DNA of 64,000 nt, from positions 18,923 through 82,922 of the forward strand of contig CAIUGM010000001.1 of the NCBI GenBank assembly GCA_903898675.1, read 5' to 3'. Shown here in pieces: positions 27,305 to 40,163 of this stretch. Both the position numbers and the translations under genes were made by a program. Every line of letters begins with the position of its first letter. Position 1 is the stretch's first letter. The notes under the pieces are model-generated. The model was not told the origin of the DNA and did not search any database. It was given only the letters and a program-made list of their open reading frames with translations. The DNA comes from an uncultured Verrucomicrobiota bacterium. GTDB taxonomy: Bacteria; Verrucomicrobiota; Verrucomicrobiia; Opitutales; Opitutaceae.

Positions 27305-29677
27305 CTAGAACTTGTATTTGATGTAGCCCTCGGCGCGCAGCGGGAGATCGGGCAGGATCAGGATGCTCGACGTGTAGGCGTCGCCGTTGTGGATCCAGTT
27401 GCGCTGGTCGGTGAGGTTGAGGACATCGACATTCACCGTCCACGGCCCGCGTTGGTAGGAGACCGAGGCGTTCAGGGTGTATTGCGCGGGGATGTGCCAC
27501 TCGTCGTCGAGATTGCCGCGCTGCCGGCTTTGCCACTGGGCATCGAGCCCGGCGCCAACCCCGCTCATCCAGCGGTAGCGCACGCTCGCGTTGAGCATCA
27601 GGTGCGAGAAGCCCACGAGCGGCCAGTCGCCCACCGGCACCTGGTCGCCGAACGGAGTGTAACTGGAGTCGCCCGTGCCGAGTCCGCCCGGGCCGCGACC
27701 CTGCACGTAGCCCGCGTAGATCGAGCGGCCACCGAGCTGATAGGGCGAGGCGTTGAGGTATTCGCCCTGCTGGATCGTGGCGTTGAACGTCGCGCTCAGC
27801 CGTGGGATCGGCTGATAGACCGATTCCAGCTCCAGGCCGCGCACGCGGATGTCCTGGTGCACGTCGCCGAGGCCCGTGCGCGAGCGCCGCTGGGTGAAGA
27901 GGGCCGCGCCTGCGAAAAGTTTGTTGTCGAGCAGGCTGTACTTTGCCCCGGCCTCGAGGAGTTCGCTGCGGTTGTGCAGGTCGTTCGGGTCGATCTTGCC
28001 GTCGGACTGCAGGCTGATGCCGCCGCCGCCCAGGTTGCCGTGCAGCGAGGTGGTGTTCTGCCACGTGAAATAATAACTGGAGGTGCGCGTCGCCCGGAAC
28101 AGCAGGCTCGTGTTGCCGGAGCCGCTGGTCGACCGGGACGAGTCACTGACGGGCGTGGTGCCCGCCGGCGGCAGCGGGTCGCGCGCACTGGCGAGGAACC
28201 AATCCACCCGCGCCCCGGCCAGCAGGTGCAGCCGCTCGGTCAGCTTGAAATCGTCCTGCGCGAACGCCGCGGGATTCCACACGCGGGAATCACCGGTCTC
28301 GGGCGTCGGATAAACCGGATCGACCGGCGAGAAGAACGGCAGCCCGGCCGGCCCGGGTGAGCCAGGCAGGTACGAGGTGGGAAAGGCCGCCGCCTGGTTG
28401 AACTCCCGCGACGGATCCGTGATATCAAAGTTATAGAGGTACTCGTTGGCGTAGTTTTCGAACGCGAGGACGGACTGCCGGCGGATCGCGGCACCCGCGA
28501 CAATCGACTGCGGCAGCGTGGCGTCCGGCAGCTGAAGGTGCGCCTCGACCCGGTCCTCGAACGTATTCTGCCGGACAAACTCAAGGTAGGCCGTGGCGTA
28601 CACGCGCTCGCGGTTCACGCGCTCGAAGAACGTGCGGTTGATCAGCGTCAGCGCCGGCGAGACCTCATACGTCGCGATCAACTGGGCGTTGGCCACGTGG
28701 GCCTGCGCGTAATCGCTCCGGGAGAGCAGCGTCGCGTTCCACGGCAGCTGGACGACCGAGGTGGCGGGGATCGGCCCGGGGTTGTAGGCCTCGTCGCCCG
28801 AGAGCCCGGTGTAGTAGAGCCCGTGGTCGATCAGATCCTGGTTCACCCGGTTGACGCCGAGGGTTTCGTTGGTGTTCTGCCACATCCACTGGGTGTTGAA
28901 CTCCAGCTTGAGGCCCGGGCGCGGACGCCACGTGAGGGCGGCGTACAGATCCTCGCGGTCGTCCTTGTCGCCATTGCGCGAATAGAACGTGTCGCCACCC
29001 TTGCCCTCATAGCTGATGCGCCACGCGAGTTGGTCGTTCACCGGCGCCGTCGTGTCGACCTGCACGCTGCCGTTGAGGTACGAAAGGCCGCCGGCGGTCC
29101 AGGTGCCGAGACGGGTCGTGACCGTCGTGGCCGGACCGCTGAACTGCGGCTGCTTGGTCTGGTAATTGACGTAGCCGCCCGTCAGGTAGCCGGCGCCGAA
29201 GACCGCCGAGCCGGCCCCGCGCACCACGTCGACCGCCTCCACGCCGTTGAAGGACGGCAGGAAACCGTACTCGTTGTTGGTGCGGCGCTGGCCGTTGACG
29301 TACGACTCGGCGACATCGCCGCGGATGTACGGCATCGTCAACTCGCCGTAGCTCGAGGGCGCATAGGCGCCCGGGCTGTACTCGAGGATGTCACGCAGGC
29401 CGTGGATCGCCCGCTCGTCCACGAGGCCGGCCGTGATCGTGCTCATGGAGCGCGGCGTATCGAGCGGCCCGCGGCTGTCGCCCATCACCGCACTGGTTTC
29501 GCGAATGAGCGGATTGACCGATTGCTCGAGCGGGACGCCCTGCACCTGATAGGGCGCCAGGGCGAGAATGTCATCCGCCTGGTGCGGAGCGGCCGGCTGG
29601 GCGGCGTTTTGGGCGCAAGTCGTCGTGACAACAGCCAGCGCGGCGAGAAGGGAGGCAAAACGGATCGGGAGGTGCAT
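27305..29677 (-). CDS. TonB-dependent outer-membrane receptor, probably for thiamin or a thiamin precursor
   Basis: 790 residues with a signal peptide (MHLPIRFASLLAALAVVTTT). A plug domain follows (LDTPRSMSTITAGLVDERAI, LRDILEYSPGAY, then IRGDVAESYVNGQRR and VEAVDVVRGAGSAVFGAG), and then a 22-strand-type beta barrel closing with the terminal aromatic LRAEGYIKYKF, as expected for recognition by the BAM complex. These receptors move scarce ligands across the outer membrane with TonB/ExbBD energy. A TPP riboswitch about 70 bases upstream on the same strand indicates that the gene is repressed by thiamin diphosphate, which suggests thiamin, a phosphate ester of it, or a pyrimidine/thiazole precursor as ligand. 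A TonB box is not certain. The ligand is an inference from regulation, not from the barrel. Confidence 0.92.
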   Translation of the reverse strand: MHLPIRFASLLAALAVVTTTCAQNAAQPAAPHQADDILALAPYQVQGVPLEQSVNPLIRETSAVMGDSRGPLDTPRSMSTITAGLVDERAIHGLRDILEYSPGAYAPSSYGELTMPYIRGDVAESYVNGQRRTNNEYGFLPSFNGVEAVDVVRGAGSAVFGAGYLTGGYVNYQTKQPQFSGPATTVTTRLGTWTAGGLSYLNGSVQVDTTAPVNDQLAWRISYEGKGGDTFYSRNGDKDDREDLYAALTWRPRPGLKLEFNTQWMWQNTNETLGVNRVNQDLIDHGLYYTGLSGDEAYNPGPIPATSVVQLPWNATLLSRSDYAQAHVANAQLIATYEVSPALTLINRTFFERVNRERVYATAYLEFVRQNTFEDRVEAHLQLPDATLPQSIVAGAAIRRQSVLAFENYANEYLYNFDITDPSREFNQAAAFPTSYLPGSPGPAGLPFFSPVDPVYPTPETGDSRVWNPAAFAQDDFKLTERLHLLAGARVDWFLASARDPLPPAGTTPVSDSSRSTSGSGNTSLLFRATRTSSYYFTWQNTTSLHGNLGGGGISLQSDGKIDPNDLHNRSELLEAGAKYSLLDNKLFAGAALFTQRRSRTGLGDVHQDIRVRGLELESVYQPIPRLSATFNATIQQGEYLNASPYQLGGRSIYAGYVQGRGPGGLGTGDSSYTPFGDQVPVGDWPLVGFSHLMLNASVRYRWMSGVGAGLDAQWQSRQRGNLDDEWHIPAQYTLNASVSYQRGPWTVNVDVLNLTDQRNWIHNGDAYTSSILILPDLPLRAEGYIKYKF

Positions 29678-29744
29678 GGATTTGAGGCCCGGCCCGATTC
29701 AGACGCCCTGCGAAATGAAACGGCGGGCCCATGATGCCCACCTT

Positions 29745-29840
29745 GCTTGTTTCCTTCGCCGGTATGATCCGTTTCAGGTTCCAGGGTCGAGCAGCCGTGC
29801 GTGCCACAATCTCAGCCCTCCGCGGAGGACACCCCTACGA
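29745..29840 (-). promoter_or_regulatory. TPP (THI-element) riboswitch
   Basis: Read on the minus strand, the region carries the conserved TPP-sensing core in order: AGGGGTG, a P3 hairpin CCTCCGCGGAGG, the near-invariant GGCTGAGA, a variable arm, CCCTGGAACCTGA (with the conserved ACCTGA), the P5 hairpin CGGATCATACCGG, and GCGAAGGAAAC. Spacing and order agree with known THI elements. It ends about 68 bases before the ATG of the TonB-dependent receptor. No intrinsic terminator with a T-run is evident before the start codon, so control may act on translation initiation. Confidence 0.9.
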
Positions 29841-29913
29841 GCACCGCCAACAAAGCCGCGCCCGGAAGCCAGTCAACCGCGCATTGTGTCATCTCCGGGC
29901 CCCTAAATCATGA

Positions 29914-29937
29914 AGGGCGTCCCGTGAGGGACGCCCT
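29914..29937. other. Perfect 10-base-pair GC-rich hairpin in the divergent control region
   Basis: AGGGCGTCCC and GGGACGCCCT enclose a GTGA tetraloop. It lies between the TPP riboswitch and the rightward SIMPL gene. There is no T-run on either side, so it is not a typical intrinsic terminator. The following 29938-30184 is clearly AT-richer than the surroundings (for example GGAATTTTTGTGAATAAGTT) and probably holds the promoter of the SIMPL gene; I see no other gene there. Confidence 0.6.
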
Positions 29938-30184
29938 GCATGACCTAACACCAAGCAAACCGTAAGAACTACACCGATGCTTCATTTGAAACGAACGCAC
30001 TGATGTCGTTATGATAGACGTGGAATGTTCGAAAACGTTGAATCTTTCCTGCAGGAATTTTTGTGAATAAGTTCTTCGCAAATAGTCTGGTGCTTACCAC
30101 TGGTCCGCAGTTGCTTACATCAAGGTTGGGTTCCGGTTTCAGGGCGCATTGGCGCGCCCGGCTTTGTCATAAACATTTGAAACC

Positions 30185-30934
30185 ATGCATGCACCTTCCT
30201 CTGTCCGTCCCCAATTCTTCGGCCTGCTGGCCGGTCTGGCCCTCGCGGCCGGCCTTGTTTTCGCCTCGCTCGTGGTCGCCGGCGCCTGGACCCGGATCGC
30301 CGAGTCCCAAGTCATCAACGTCACCGGCTCCGCGCGCAAAAATGTTCGATCCGATCTCGTGGTGTGGCGCGCAAATTTCTCCGTCGACGCCCCGACCCTC
30401 CTGGAAGCGCAGCAAAGGCTGTCAGCCGACCTGGGCCGGGTCACCGCGTTCCTCTCGACGCACGGCCTGACGGAATTCGCCGTACTGCCCGCGCAGATCC
30501 ACGATATCACCGCGCGGCAGCGCAATGGGGACGACGATACCACGACGAACGTGCGGGTGGGTTTCCGCCTGAGCCAGGTGATCGAGGTGCGTTCGTCCGA
30601 GGTTGAGCGCGTGCCCCGGCTGGCGGGCGAATCCGGCGAGTTGCTCCAGCAGGGCGTGACCTTCGTGTCGGAGGGCTTTGAGTTCATCTATACCCGCGCG
30701 GGTGACGCCAAGGTGGAGATGATGGCGGAAGCGACGCGCGATGCGCGGGCCCGCGCCGACCAGATCGCCGCGCAGGGCGGCCGGAAGATCAAGGAACTGC
30801 GCAGTGCGCGGATGGGCGTGGTGCAGATCAACCCGCTCTATTCGTCGTCGACGACCTGGGAGGGCAACAACGACACCTCCGCGCTGGAGAAAACGATCAC
30901 CGCCACGATCGGGGCGACGTTTGCGTTGCAGTGA
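30185..30934 (+). CDS. SIMPL (DUF541) domain periplasmic protein
   Basis: 249 residues with an N-terminal signal or anchor helix (FFGLLAGLALAAGLVFASLVVAG). The SIMPL domain follows: ESQVINVTGSARKNVRSDLV, GFRLSQVIEVRS, YTRAGDAKVEMMAEATRDAR and GRKIKELRSARMGVVQI near the C terminus. Members are periplasmic or outer-membrane-associated, found in proteobacterial BP26-type proteins and in YggE, and linked to oxidative or envelope stress; the biochemical role is not established. It is a single gene with an AT-rich leader. Confidence 0.85.
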   Translation: MHAPSSVRPQFFGLLAGLALAAGLVFASLVVAGAWTRIAESQVINVTGSARKNVRSDLVVWRANFSVDAPTLLEAQQRLSADLGRVTAFLSTHGLTEFAVLPAQIHDITARQRNGDDDTTTNVRVGFRLSQVIEVRSSEVERVPRLAGESGELLQQGVTFVSEGFEFIYTRAGDAKVEMMAEATRDARARADQIAAQGGRKIKELRSARMGVVQINPLYSSSTTWEGNNDTSALEKTITATIGATFALQ

Positions 30935-30986
30935 GGGGTGAAGCCGGACCGCGCGGTCGCGACGCCCCAGCGCGGCGCGGCGATCC

Positions 30987-32171
30987 TCAGAGGTGAATCT
31001 CCGCCGGCAACACGAGGCCGGCGTTTGGTTTGACCGGCTCGGCCTTCAGCGGATACCGGAATTGCTTGCCCTCGAAATTGCGGAAGACCACCTCGTCATC
31101 GGTGATTTGTTCGACGTAGTCGGGATTGACCGGCACCTTGCCACCACCGCCGGGCGCATCGATGACGTACTGCGGCACGGCGTAGCCGGTCGTGTGGCCC
31201 CGCAGCGCCCGGATGATCTCGATGCCCTTGCGCACGTCGGCCTTGAAGTGCGCGCCGCCCGTGATCAAGTCCATCTGATAGATGTAATAGGGCCGCACCC
31301 GCATCCGGAGCAGACGGTGGACGAGGGCCTTCATGACGTCGGCATCGTCGTTCACGCCCTTCAGCAGGACGCTCTGGTTCCCGAGCGGCACCCCGGCGAA
31401 CGAGAGGCGCTCGCAGGCATCCTTCAATTCCTGCGTGGCCTCGCGGGGATGGTTGACGTGAATGCTCATCCAGATCGGGCCGTGTTGCTTGAAAATCTCG
31501 CAAAGCTCCGGGGTGATCCGCTGCGGCAGGAAAACCGGGATGCGCGAGCCGATGCGGATGAACTCAACGTGCTTGATGGCGCGCAGCCGGCCGAGGAGGT
31601 GGTCGAGCTTCTTGTCGGAGAGCAGCAATGGGTCGCCGCCGGACAGGAGCACATCGCGGATCTCGGGGTGCGCCTCGATGTAGCGCAGTGCCTGCTCATA
31701 CTCGGGATGAAAGTTGTAGTCCTGCGCGTTGCTGACGAGCCGGCTGCGGGTGCAGTAGCGGCAGTAGGCGGCGCAGCGGTCCGTGACCAGGAACAGCACG
31801 CGGTCGGGGTAGCGGTGCACCAGGCCGGGCACGGGGGAATGCTCGTCCTCGCCCAGCGAGTCCAGCATCTCACCGGAGGAGATGACCATCTCGTCACTGC
31901 GCGGGATGACCTGCTTCCGGATCGGGCAGTTCGGGTCGTTGCGGTCGATCAGGTTGAAAAAATACGGCGTGATCGCCAGCGCCAGCTTCTGGTTGGCGAA
32001 AAGACAGCCGGCCTTTTCCTCCGGCGTGAGGGTCATGTAGCGCTCCAGCTGCTCGACGGTGGTGATCCGGTTTTTCAGCTGCCAGACCCAGTCCTTCCAG
32101 TCCGCCTCGGGGATGTGCTGCCAAAGTCCCTGGCCGGCGAACCAGGTGGAGCGGTCTTCTGAGTAGGGCAT
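30987..32171 (-). CDS. kamA: Radical SAM lysine 2,3-aminomutase family protein
   Basis: 394 residues. The radical SAM cluster motif is C133-x3-C137-x2-C140 in RCAAYCRYCTRSR. KamA features are an N-terminal WVWQLKNRITTVEQLERY, DVLLSGGDPLLLSDKKLD, and the PLP-binding region around YAVPQYVIDAPGGGGKVP. KamA enzymes convert L-lysine to L-beta-lysine using SAM, PLP and a [4Fe-4S] cluster. The C terminus after RNFEGKQFRYPL is short and lacks the cysteine cluster (CxCxxC) that binds zinc in Clostridium KamA, so it may be a KamA relative or an EpmB-like enzyme modifying EF-P. There is no beta-lysine acetyltransferase or EF-P gene nearby. Confidence 0.85.
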   Translation of the reverse strand: MPYSEDRSTWFAGQGLWQHIPEADWKDWVWQLKNRITTVEQLERYMTLTPEEKAGCLFANQKLALAITPYFFNLIDRNDPNCPIRKQVIPRSDEMVISSGEMLDSLGEDEHSPVPGLVHRYPDRVLFLVTDRCAAYCRYCTRSRLVSNAQDYNFHPEYEQALRYIEAHPEIRDVLLSGGDPLLLSDKKLDHLLGRLRAIKHVEFIRIGSRIPVFLPQRITPELCEIFKQHGPIWMSIHVNHPREATQELKDACERLSFAGVPLGNQSVLLKGVNDDADVMKALVHRLLRMRVRPYYIYQMDLITGGAHFKADVRKGIEIIRALRGHTTGYAVPQYVIDAPGGGGKVPVNPDYVEQITDDEVVFRNFEGKQFRYPLKAEPVKPNAGLVLPAEIHL

Positions 32172-32398
32172 GTTGGCGTACGAGAAATAGCCGCTTTAAA
32201 CCGGCTGTCAAATGACCGGATCAACCCCGGACCCGGGGCGCCCGGTCGGGCCGGCATGTAGTTGTCCGCTGCCAAAGACTTAGGCCGGAGGGGCGGTTAA
32301 GGTGTTTGTCATTTGTGCCGATAACCCCCATAGTCCCCTGTAACCCCTTTTCTGACGGCCGCCCAATCCGCCAGTGACTGCGCGTTACCAGTCCATTC

Positions 32399-35083
<2,685 letters not shown>

Positions 35084-35167
35084 AATCAGTCCGCCGGGCC
35101 GGTGTTTTGCGCCACCGCGCATGTTTCCCCTTGGCACGCGGGGCCGGAAACCTTTTCGTCACGCGCG

Positions 35168-36340
<1,173 letters not shown>

Positions 36341-36527
36341 CCTTTGTAAAGCCGGGCCGACCGCCCGGGCCTGGTCCGGCGGTAACTGCTTGGCGGGATG
36401 CGGTTCCGTGCGCTGACAGCTGTATTTCCCGCCGCGGCGGGCCCCGCGCGCCGTCCCGCACCTCCCGAAAAAACCGGGGATCCGCTTCAGGTTTTGCCCG
36501 CAGCGGCCGATAGGGTCGCTCTACCCC

Positions 36528-38429
36528 ATGAAATTTCGCGGTCTTAAAGCTCGGATGGTTCTCCTGATCGGCTCGGTTGTCGTGCTCGGTCTCGGCGCCA
36601 CCATCGGCATCAATACCTATCGCACCAGCCAGGCCGCGGGGGCCCAGGGTATCGCGCAAGCCGAGGCCATCGCACAGCATGAGGCCGGCGAAGTCGGAAA
36701 CTTCTTCAATCACGCCCTCTTCTCGGCACGCAGCCTCGCCGCCGCCTACGCCGGGATCAAGTCGAGCGATGCGGCCGTCGATCGCGACGCCGCGTCCTTC
36801 ATCCTCAAGGCCTCGCTCGAGAGCACGCCGGACTTCTTCGCCGTGTGGACCTGCTGGGAACCCGACGCCTTCGACGGCCGGGACGCCGACTTCGCCAACA
36901 AGGCCGGCCACGACCAGACCGGCCGCTTCATTCCGTACTGGTTCCGCAAGGACGGAAAGACCGCCCTGCAGCCGCTGAAGGATTACACGCCTGGTTCACC
37001 CAACAGCGAATTCTACCAGATCGCACGCAAGACGGGGAAAGAAGTCATCATGGAGCCCTACACCTACGAGGCGGGTGACCGGAAGGTACTCATGACCAGC
37101 ATCGTGGTCCCGATCGTGATCGACGGGAAATTTCTCGGGGTCGCGGGCATCGACCTCGACCTCAACACCGTTTCGGCCCGGCAAAGCGGGCGCAAGGTCA
37201 TGGACACCGGCTATGCCGCGACGTTTTCCAACCACGGCCTCTACGTTTCCCACCCGCAGGCCGAGCGCCTCGGGCAGCCCGGCCCGAAATTCGACCCCTG
37301 GCTCGAGCCAAAGCTGGGCGACATCGCCGCGGGCCAGGAATTCATGGTGAAAACTTTTTCCCACACCCTGCAGGACACGGTTTTCCGCATTGCCCGGCCC
37401 GTGGTCATCGGGAATACCGGCACGCCGTGGTCGGTCATTGTCTCGATCCAGGAGGGCCGCGTGCTGGCCACGGCCCGCTCGCTGCGGAACACGTCGTTGC
37501 TCATCGGCGGGATCACGCTCGCCGCGGTGCTGGGCGTGGTGTTGTTCGTCGCGACCAGGATCACCCGGCCCGTGATGCGGATTTCGGAGGAACTCCAGTC
37601 CGGCGCCGACCTGGCCTCGCGCTCGTCGGCGGAAATATCCAGCTCGAGCCAGACGCTCGCCGCGTCGTCCAGCGAGCAGGCCGCCTCGCTCGAGGAGACC
37701 AGCGCCTCGCTCGAGGAATTGTCGAGCATGACCCGGCGCAACACCGACGGGGCCCGGCAGGCCCGGACGCTGGCGGACGCGACGCGCAGCTCGGCCGAAA
37801 CCGGCGCCCGGCAGATGCGGGACATGGTTGAAGCCATGAACTCGATCAAGGCCTCCAGCGACAGCGTCGCCAAGATCATCAAGACGATCGACGAGATCGC
37901 CTTCCAAACCAACATCCTCGCGTTGAACGCGGCCGTGGAAGCCGCACGGGCCGGCGAGGCCGGGGCCGGGTTCGCCGTCGTGGCCGAGGAAGTCCGCGCC
38001 CTCGCGCAACGCTCGGCCACCGCCGCGCGGGAAACGTCCGACCAGATTTCCGCCGCCCTCGTCCGGGCCAACCACGGCGTCGAGATTTGCGGACAGGTCG
38101 CCGGCAGTTTCGACCACATCCTCGGCAAGGCGCGCGAGCTGAACACCTTTGTCGCGGAAATCGCGACCGCGAGCGAGGAGCAGTCCGGCGGCATCACCCA
38201 GATCAACAAGGCGGTCACGCAAATGGACCACTCCACCCAGTCGACCGCGGCCCAGTCCGAGGAAACCGCCGCCGCCGCCCAGGAACTTTCGGCCCAGGCG
38301 ATCCACCTGCAGAAGATCGCCGAACAGCTGTTCCTGCTCGTCGAGGGCACCGCGCACGTGAATCCGGCCGCGGAGGGCGCGGAGGCGGCCGCCACCGCTG
38401 ACGAACCCGCAGCCGTCGGGGTCGCCTGA
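36528..38429 (+). CDS. Methyl-accepting chemotaxis protein with dCache-type sensor
   Basis: 633 residues. An N-terminal transmembrane helix (MVLLIGSVVVLGLGATIGI) is followed by a large periplasmic double-Cache sensor (FFAVWTCWEPDAFDGRD, then SIVVPIVIDGKFLGVAGIDL). A second helix (LIGGITLAAVLGVVLFVAT) comes next; a canonical HAMP is not obvious. The cytoplasmic signalling domain ends in the invariant hairpin tip EIAFQTNILALNAAVEAARA and AGFAVVAEEVRALAQRS. A Gln/Glu-rich tail with potential methylation sites follows. The domain binds small ligands such as amino or organic acids in related receptors; the ligand here is unknown. No che genes are in the window. Confidence 0.92.
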   Translation: MKFRGLKARMVLLIGSVVVLGLGATIGINTYRTSQAAGAQGIAQAEAIAQHEAGEVGNFFNHALFSARSLAAAYAGIKSSDAAVDRDAASFILKASLESTPDFFAVWTCWEPDAFDGRDADFANKAGHDQTGRFIPYWFRKDGKTALQPLKDYTPGSPNSEFYQIARKTGKEVIMEPYTYEAGDRKVLMTSIVVPIVIDGKFLGVAGIDLDLNTVSARQSGRKVMDTGYAATFSNHGLYVSHPQAERLGQPGPKFDPWLEPKLGDIAAGQEFMVKTFSHTLQDTVFRIARPVVIGNTGTPWSVIVSIQEGRVLATARSLRNTSLLIGGITLAAVLGVVLFVATRITRPVMRISEELQSGADLASRSSAEISSSSQTLAASSSEQAASLEETSASLEELSSMTRRNTDGARQARTLADATRSSAETGARQMRDMVEAMNSIKASSDSVAKIIKTIDEIAFQTNILALNAAVEAARAGEAGAGFAVVAEEVRALAQRSATAARETSDQISAALVRANHGVEICGQVAGSFDHILGKARELNTFVAEIATASEEQSGGITQINKAVTQMDHSTQSTAAQSEETAAAAQELSAQAIHLQKIAEQLFLLVEGTAHVNPAAEGAEAAATADEPAAVGVA

Positions 38430-38483
38430 TCGATCGCCCACCTTGGCCGCCACGGACTTGCCTCGGCGCTGAATCTCATCGAA

Positions 38484-39083
38484 ATGAGCGGCGTGAAGAA
38501 ACTGCTCGCCCTCGCGCTCCTGGTCGCCGCCGGGTGGCTTTATTGGCATCAACCCGCGGCCACTTGGCGCGGTATGCCCGCGGCCCAGGACCCGGTGCAA
38601 CTCGCCAGCGGACTCCCCAAGCCTTTCCAGGTCGAGGGCTACACGATCACGCCGCTCGCGCGTTATGCGGTGACCGCGGTGGTGCTGAGTCGTGACCGCT
38701 ACCGCAATGACCGGGGCGCCGCCCTGGCGCCAGTCGATCTCGCTCTCGGCTGGGGACCGATGTCGGTCGCCTCGGTCATTAATGGCCTGTCCTTCAGCCA
38801 GTCCGGTCGCTGGTACGAATACCGGTGGTCCGGCGAGCCGCCGCTTGATCCCGGACTCATTGCCACCCACTCCGCCAACACCCACTGCCTGCCCGCTGAT
38901 GCCGAGGTGCGCCGCCGCCTGCTGGAAGTGAAAAACCACGAGCTCGTCACCATGGAAGGCTACCTCGTCGAGGTGAACGGCTCCGACGGGTACCGCTGGC
39001 GCTCTTCCCTCACCCGCGACGACACCGGCGCCGGCGCCTGCGAGGTTTTCTGGATCACCAGCCTGGACAGCCGGCCGCTCTAG
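38484..39083 (+). CDS. Conserved protein of unknown function with N-terminal membrane anchor
   Basis: 199 residues from ATG 38484 with a hydrophobic N-terminal segment (KKLLALALLVAAGWLYW) and a predicted periplasmic domain. Distinct elements are ARYAVTAVVLSRDRYRND, VDLALGWGPMSVASVI, LSFSQSGRWYEYRW and HSANTHCLPADAEV. Proteins with this 'D(L)ALGWGPMS ... SQSGRWY' pattern are known as conserved hypothetical proteins in several bacterial groups; no function is established. It lies 54 bases after the chemotaxis receptor on the same strand, so it may be co-transcribed with it. Confidence 0.75.
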   Translation: MSGVKKLLALALLVAAGWLYWHQPAATWRGMPAAQDPVQLASGLPKPFQVEGYTITPLARYAVTAVVLSRDRYRNDRGAALAPVDLALGWGPMSVASVINGLSFSQSGRWYEYRWSGEPPLDPGLIATHSANTHCLPADAEVRRRLLEVKNHELVTMEGYLVEVNGSDGYRWRSSLTRDDTGAGACEVFWITSLDSRPL

Positions 39084-39095
39084 CGGGGTGGCGGT

Positions 39096-40163
39096 TCAGG
39101 ACTTCGCCCCCGGAATGCCAACGGCCGGGGCAGGTTCGGCAAGATAACGGTCAAACCAGCCGCTGACCTCCCGTACGATTTCATTGTCGAGACGGTTCGC
39201 CAGCCAGATGTGATCGTCGTCCGGCAAAATCACCAGCCGACTCGGACCATGCGTGCGGGACTGAAGCAGCCGGCTGTTCTCTGGTGAGATCCAGGTGTCC
39301 TTCGCCCCGTGATAAAACAGCACCGGAGCCGTTACCTGATCCATGGCGGCAAGCACGTTGCCGCTTTCCCAGGAAAATTGGCCGCGATGAGCGGCCTTGG
39401 CGATCGCCGCGGCAAAATCGGCATCGCTGATTTTCGCCGCCTCTTGCGGAGCGATGCCATGGGCGAATTCTACGACGGCCTTGGCGGCGTTGCTGAACGG
39501 CTCAAGCGCAACGACGGCCGCCACACGCTTGTCCCGGGCCGCCAGCAACAGGCTCATGCTGGCGCCGTAGGATACACCCAGGAAACCCACCCGGTCGCCA
39601 GCCAGGCCCTGCTGCCGCAGCTCATCGAGCAATCGCGAGAGGTCGGTCACCTCAAACGCACCGAAGCCAATCAGGTCACCCGTCGACCGACCATGGCCCC
39701 GTAGATCTACGAGGACACAACGATAGCCAAATTCAGCCAGGCATAGGGCCCAATGAGCCACGTTCTCCTTCGAGTCCCGATAGCCATGCAACATCACGAT
39801 GGTTCCTTTGCAGGGTCGCGGCTCGGCCGGCAGGTGCCAATCATAGGTCGGTTGCAGCCAGCGCCGTCCGTTCGCCTCCCTTGGTTGGACTTGATAGCTG
39901 AACTGGTAGTTGCCCGGCTCGAGGACGGCCACGCACAACTCGGCCGGCGGCGGCCCGACCGGCAGTCGCCAGATCCGGGAATAGACCGAATCGAATCGAC
40001 GGGCATATTCCGCGTCCTGCACGACGCGCGGCACCTGCTGCTGGTTGGGAGCCTTGACCGCCATGGTTGCCAGCATGGAGCTGACACAACCCGACTGAAC
40101 CAACACACACGCTGCCCCGATCAGCACCATGACCACCGACCCGGGCCAAGTGCGAGCTCTCAT
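39096..40163 (-). CDS. Alpha/beta-hydrolase lipoprotein
   Basis: 355 residues with a signal peptide whose end, VQSGC, is a plausible lipobox. The catalytic domain has GTIVMLHGYRDSKENVAHW, the DLRGHGRSTG turn, the nucleophile motif GVSYGASMSL, the acid in YHGAKDTWISP and the histidine in DDDHIWLANR. The fold matches the serine aminopeptidase S33 / alpha/beta-hydrolase-1 group, found in lipases, esterases and peptidases. It starts in an ATGA overlap with the kdsB stop and so is coupled to the Kdo gene; the reason is unclear. The substrate is unknown. Confidence 0.85.
   Translation of the reverse strand: MRARTWPGSVVMVLIGAACVLVQSGCVSSMLATMAVKAPNQQQVPRVVQDAEYARRFDSVYSRIWRLPVGPPPAELCVAVLEPGNYQFSYQVQPREANGRRWLQPTYDWHLPAEPRPCKGTIVMLHGYRDSKENVAHWALCLAEFGYRCVLVDLRGHGRSTGDLIGFGAFEVTDLSRLLDELRQQGLAGDRVGFLGVSYGASMSLLLAARDKRVAAVVALEPFSNAAKAVVEFAHGIAPQEAAKISDADFAAAIAKAAHRGQFSWESGNVLAAMDQVTAPVLFYHGAKDTWISPENSRLLQSRTHGPSRLVILPDDDHIWLANRLDNEIVREVSGWFDRYLAEPAPAVGIPGAKS

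Noticed and set aside
36996..38939. A 647-codon minus-strand frame opposite the chemotaxis receptor
   Set aside because: Antisense of the conserved receptor hairpin; no domain can be recognised.
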